Part shown: in pieces, positions 24,960-27,547 of the stretch
How positions within the stretch are numbered: position 1 is the stretch's first letter
Layout of the letters: every line of letters begins with the position of its first letter
From: JBGPBY01 sp041481485
GTDB taxonomy: Bacteria > Acidobacteriota > Terriglobia > 20CM-2-55-15
Assembly (NCBI GenBank): GCA_041481485.1
Contig: JBGPBY010000020.1
Coordinates: 1-27,547 of the forward strand
DNA length: 27,547 bases
Reading direction: 5' to 3'
The notes under the pieces: generated by a model
Told to the model about the DNA's origin: nothing
The model's database searches: none
What the model saw: the letters and a program-made list of their open reading frames with translations, nothing else
Program-made: the position numbers and the translations under genes

Positions 24960-26038
24960 CGTCGAGCTTCCAGAGTCTGAGGCAGGCCACGATCCACTTC
25001 GGGAACCGCTTCCAGCAGAGCATTTGTGATTCGCCTGGAATCAAACCCTTCCAGTTTCGCGGAGTAGTCGAGAACCAGCCGGTGCGCCAGAGCCGGAACG
25101 GCGATTCGGCGGACTTCGTCGAACCCAACATTGGGCTTTCCTCGAGACAACGCCAGACCCCGTGCAGCCGCGCCAATCGCAATGGCGCCGCGCGGTGAAG
25201 CGCCGTATTTCACGAAATTGCGGACGGGTTCGGGTGCATTCGAAGACTTTGGATGTGTGGCCGCCACTAGCCTGGCAATGTAATTCGCAACAGCCTGTGG
25301 AAGGTGTACTGCGTCTACTGTCTTGAAAAGTTCCTGGAGCTCTGCGGCGCTGAGAACCGGTAAGAGACTCGGCGGCGTTCCGTGAACACGGGTCAGCAGT
25401 ATTTCTTCCAGCACATCCTGATCGACGCCGGAGATTTCCACCTTGAATGTAAAGCGGTCCAGCTGGGCCTCCGGCAACGGGTATGTGCCTTCGAGCTCAA
25501 TCGGATTCTGCGTGGCAAGGACAAAAAACGGATCCGGCAATATGCGAGTTTCGCCAAACGTGGTGACCCGCCGCTCCTGCATGGCTTCAAGCAGAGCCGC
25601 CTGAGTCTTCGGCGATGCGCGATTGATCTCATCGGCAAGCAGAACATTGGTAAACACGGGACCTGGATGAAAGACAAAATCCTTGCGGCCTTCACGTTCC
25701 TGCAGGATATGGCTGCCCGTGATATCCGTCGGCAGAAGATCGGGAGTGAATTGAATCCGGCGGAAATTCAGCGATAACAAACCGGAGAGCGCCTTGACGA
25801 GTTCGGTTTTCCCCAGTCCAGGAAGACCTTCGAGCAGCACGTGACCACGTGCGAGCATTGCCGCCAGGACTTCGTCGATCGTGTCTTTCTTCCCGAGGAG
25901 CACCTGGCCGAGTCCGCCAACCAGGCGTCCGATGAGACGCTGCGCATTTTCGACGACATCCGGTGCGAGCAGCGTTCTGGAAGGTGACATCGCAGCATTC
26001 GGAGCCGGGATATCTGCAGTTTCGTTTTGCGTGTTCAT
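24956..26038 (-). CDS. MoxR-type AAA+ ATPase
   Basis: The product has 360 residues. Walker A is GLPGLGKTE (71-79), Walker B is VLLADEIN (132-139) with the MoxR continuation RASPKTQAALLEAMQERRVT (140-159), sensor 1 is ATQNP (175-179), and the arginine-finger region is LPEAQLDRF (188-196). A lid domain follows (about 215-360, SPRGAIAIGAAARGLALSRG). All ATPase residues are present. MoxR ATPases act as chaperone-like remodelling or cofactor-insertion machines on VWA-domain partners, three of which are encoded in this operon. ATG 26038 overlaps the previous stop by one base (TAATG), with GGGGAG upstream. Confidence 0.97.
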   Translation of the reverse strand: MNTQNETADIPAPNAAMSPSRTLLAPDVVENAQRLIGRLVGGLGQVLLGKKDTIDEVLAAMLARGHVLLEGLPGLGKTELVKALSGLLSLNFRRIQFTPDLLPTDITGSHILQEREGRKDFVFHPGPVFTNVLLADEINRASPKTQAALLEAMQERRVTTFGETRILPDPFFVLATQNPIELEGTYPLPEAQLDRFTFKVEISGVDQDVLEEILLTRVHGTPPSLLPVLSAAELQELFKTVDAVHLPQAVANYIARLVAATHPKSSNAPEPVRNFVKYGASPRGAIAIGAAARGLALSRGKPNVGFDEVRRIAVPALAHRLVLDYSAKLEGFDSRRITNALLEAVPEVDRGLPQTLEARR

Positions 26039-27399
26039 TATTTCTCCCCGCTCGAAGACTTCTCAAAATATTTTTTCACGGCGCTATAGTGCCGCGGAGC
26101 CAGCGTGCGCCGCCATGCACTTTGTCCGGCGACTCCGGAATATTGCATGGGCGTGGATGCGACACTCAGTTCCGGTGCGGCGTTCGGAGCGCCGGGAAGC
26201 ACTGCAACAGGAGACCAGTCGTCCGGACTGCGATAGGCACCCGGCGGCAGCGGAACGGATTTGAAGCGATCATAAGGCCAGGTCTCTTCGCCGTATGTCA
26301 GCTCCGCATCGGCACGGCCACGGTTGATTCCACCCGAACCAGGTTCACCTTCGCCATCTGGTGAACGATCGATGGAAAGCCTGAATTCTTCCGCGTCGAA
26401 ACGGCCTGCTTCTGCGCCAAGCCGCCGGATATCGGACAGCTTTCTTCCCTGGCTTTGCAGATAATTGGACAGCGAGGCCGCTAGACGACGGAGGGCTTTA
26501 GGATCGCCAGGTAATTCCGCCCTCCCTCCGGCGATCGCGTCTTTTCCTCCCAACATTTTTTGCAAATCTCCCGGAGCGTTTGCCAGCAATCCTGCCTTGG
26601 CGAGTTTCTCGATCGCGGCCCCCAGTTCACCGTCCTGGTCTCCCGTTCCCGATTCGCTCGATGCGCCGGAAGCTGCAAGTTTCGAGAGGCTGTCGGACGC
26701 CCACTTCACGGCGTCCTGCTTTTCCGAAATCGTGGAAGCGAATTTTTCCCGGACGGTGTCCGAGGCTTCCCACGAAGATGCATCCATCCGTTCCCGTGCG
26801 TCTTTCCGGATACGTTCGATTTCGTCCTGAAACTCTTTGTCTTCGGCTGGTGTAAGGAGATTCTGTTGCCGCAGTTCGCTGAGTGAAGATTGAAGGTCGG
26901 AAGCGATATCGTTTGCAAACGCACTGCTGGGGCCAGCGGGCACCCGTTGCGGCAGCATCAGGGCAACGATTAGAAATGCCGCTGCTGGTGCAATGACCAG
27001 CAGTCTGCGCCACCAGCGCAAACGCGGCATCGGCAACTCGGAAAACTTCCGGATCGCATGGGAGCCAGCCCACGCCGAATCCCGCGTCTCCAGCAAGGAA
27101 AGGAGAGTACCTTGTCCGCCATTGAGGTGATCCGCAAGTGCTGCGACCTGTTCGGGCCGGTATGCGCGCGAAAGACAGATCACGACGACGGGAATCGCGG
27201 CGATCCCAGGTGCAAGCCAAAGCAGCGCGAGGGAAAACAAGGTTTCCGGGAACCAGAGCCGGCACACCAGCGCGGCGACGCCAGCCGCCAGCAGACTTGC
27301 GGCAGCCCACTGCGGCCAGTGATCCAGAAACACACCCAGAGCCAGTCGACGCCGCAGCCGTCCCAGAGTCCGGCGAACAGGTGCAGGAAGTTGATCCAT
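26038..27399 (-). CDS. DUF4175-like membrane protein, first gene of the operon
   Basis: From ATG 27399 the product has 453 residues. Three hydrophobic helices lie at about 30-48, 55-75 and 128-148 (WPQWAAASLLAAGVAALVC; LALLWLAPGIAAIPVVVICL; LLVIAPAAAFLIVALML). A long helical, partly coiled region follows (about 165-300, EDKEFQDEIERIRKDARERM) and then a low-complexity C-terminal part. This is the layout of DUF4175-type proteins that accompany MoxR/BatA genes, but the match is by layout only. The frame is open to 27528; ATG 27399 is chosen because CGGAGG lies 11 bases upstream and the earlier codons read like non-coding sequence. It is the first gene I see in the operon. Confidence 0.85.
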   Translation of the reverse strand: MDQLPAPVRRTLGRLRRRLALGVFLDHWPQWAAASLLAAGVAALVCRLWFPETLFSLALLWLAPGIAAIPVVVICLSRAYRPEQVAALADHLNGGQGTLLSLLETRDSAWAGSHAIRKFSELPMPRLRWWRRLLVIAPAAAFLIVALMLPQRVPAGPSSAFANDIASDLQSSLSELRQQNLLTPAEDKEFQDEIERIRKDARERMDASSWEASDTVREKFASTISEKQDAVKWASDSLSKLAASGASSESGTGDQDGELGAAIEKLAKAGLLANAPGDLQKMLGGKDAIAGGRAELPGDPKALRRLAASLSNYLQSQGRKLSDIRRLGAEAGRFDAEEFRLSIDRSPDGEGEPGSGGINRGRADAELTYGEETWPYDRFKSVPLPPGAYRSPDDWSPVAVLPGAPNAAPELSVASTPMQYSGVAGQSAWRRTLAPRHYSAVKKYFEKSSSGEK

Positions 27400-27517
27400 G
27401 AGAATGCGGGCCTCCGAAAAACAAAGTCTATACTTAGACACCTCAAAAGGCCCTAGAGTTCTTGATTGCGTCGTGCGCGAGTGCGATTCCAGCAACAGGG
27501 ACATGCGCTCAAGAAAT

Positions 27518-27538
27518 CCCTCTCCCAACGGGAGAGGG
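27518..27538. repeat. Perfect 9-bp hairpin, dispersed-repeat type
   Basis: CCCTCTCCC, loop AAC, GGGAGAGGG, followed by TTGGGTGAG at the window edge. This combination resembles the widespread intergenic CCCTCTCCC/GGGAGAGGG repeat known in many Proteobacteria and others. It could act as a terminator for whatever lies further right. Confidence 0.7.
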
Positions 27539-27547
27539 TTGGGTGAG

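Noticed and set aside
27421..27480. Promoter for the eight-gene operon
   Set aside because: A TATAGAC -10-like string is present on the minus strand, but no -35 box at suitable spacing can be seen.

Overview
The window reads like a chromosomal segment of a soil-type bacterium, most plausibly an acidobacterium of the Solibacter/Bryobacter kind. The reasons are a signal-peptide protein built of carboxypeptidase-regulatory-like beta domains, a stand-alone TonB-C-type protein, a YCII-like protein, a glycine-repeat protein, and a long MoxR/DUF58/VWA operon with an ABC transporter inside it. This assignment is inference from gene content; there is no rRNA or other marker gene here.

Layout. Positions 1-4.7 kb hold three plus-strand genes: a carboxypeptidase-regulatory-like protein, an exported protein of unknown function with a conserved HEWGTF motif behind a good promoter candidate, and an exported protein with a TonB-C-like unit at each end. 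From 4.9 to 6.9 kb lie minus-strand genes: a YCII-like protein, an exported Rossmann-like protein and a doubtful small membrane protein. Then come a small single-pass membrane protein (7.0 kb), a 457-base stretch with no gene, a glycine-repeat protein (7.9-9.1 kb) and a small weak ORF.

An IS21-type insertion sequence occupies 9742-13143. Its ends can be placed to the base by matching TGCG...ATTCCGG...ATGTGAATA termini and a perfect 6-bp target duplication, AGTTGA. It carries istA (broken by a +1 shift at about 10438), istB, and a third gene translationally coupled to istB that encodes a probable winged-helix protein. The ends carry several copies of a 20-bp transposase-site-like repeat. After it come a DoxX-like membrane protein with a six-cysteine tail, an unknown membrane protein on the minus strand, and a short G+C-rich repeat cluster with a perfect hairpin (15.08-15.23 kb).

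The last 12 kb (27399 down to 15250, minus strand) are one operon of eight genes with no intergenic space. In order they encode a DUF4175-like membrane protein, a MoxR AAA+ ATPase, an exported membrane protein with an amidotransferase-like segment, an ABC ATPase, an ABC-2 permease, a DUF58 protein, a BatA-type VWA membrane protein, and a large membrane protein with two VWA domains around a glutamine-amidotransferase-like segment. All seven junctions overlap by 1-17 bases, so the products are probably made in step and may act as one membrane-bound machine: the MoxR ATPase remodelling VWA/DUF58 partners, physically linked to an ABC exporter of unknown substrate. This is the most interesting system in the window.
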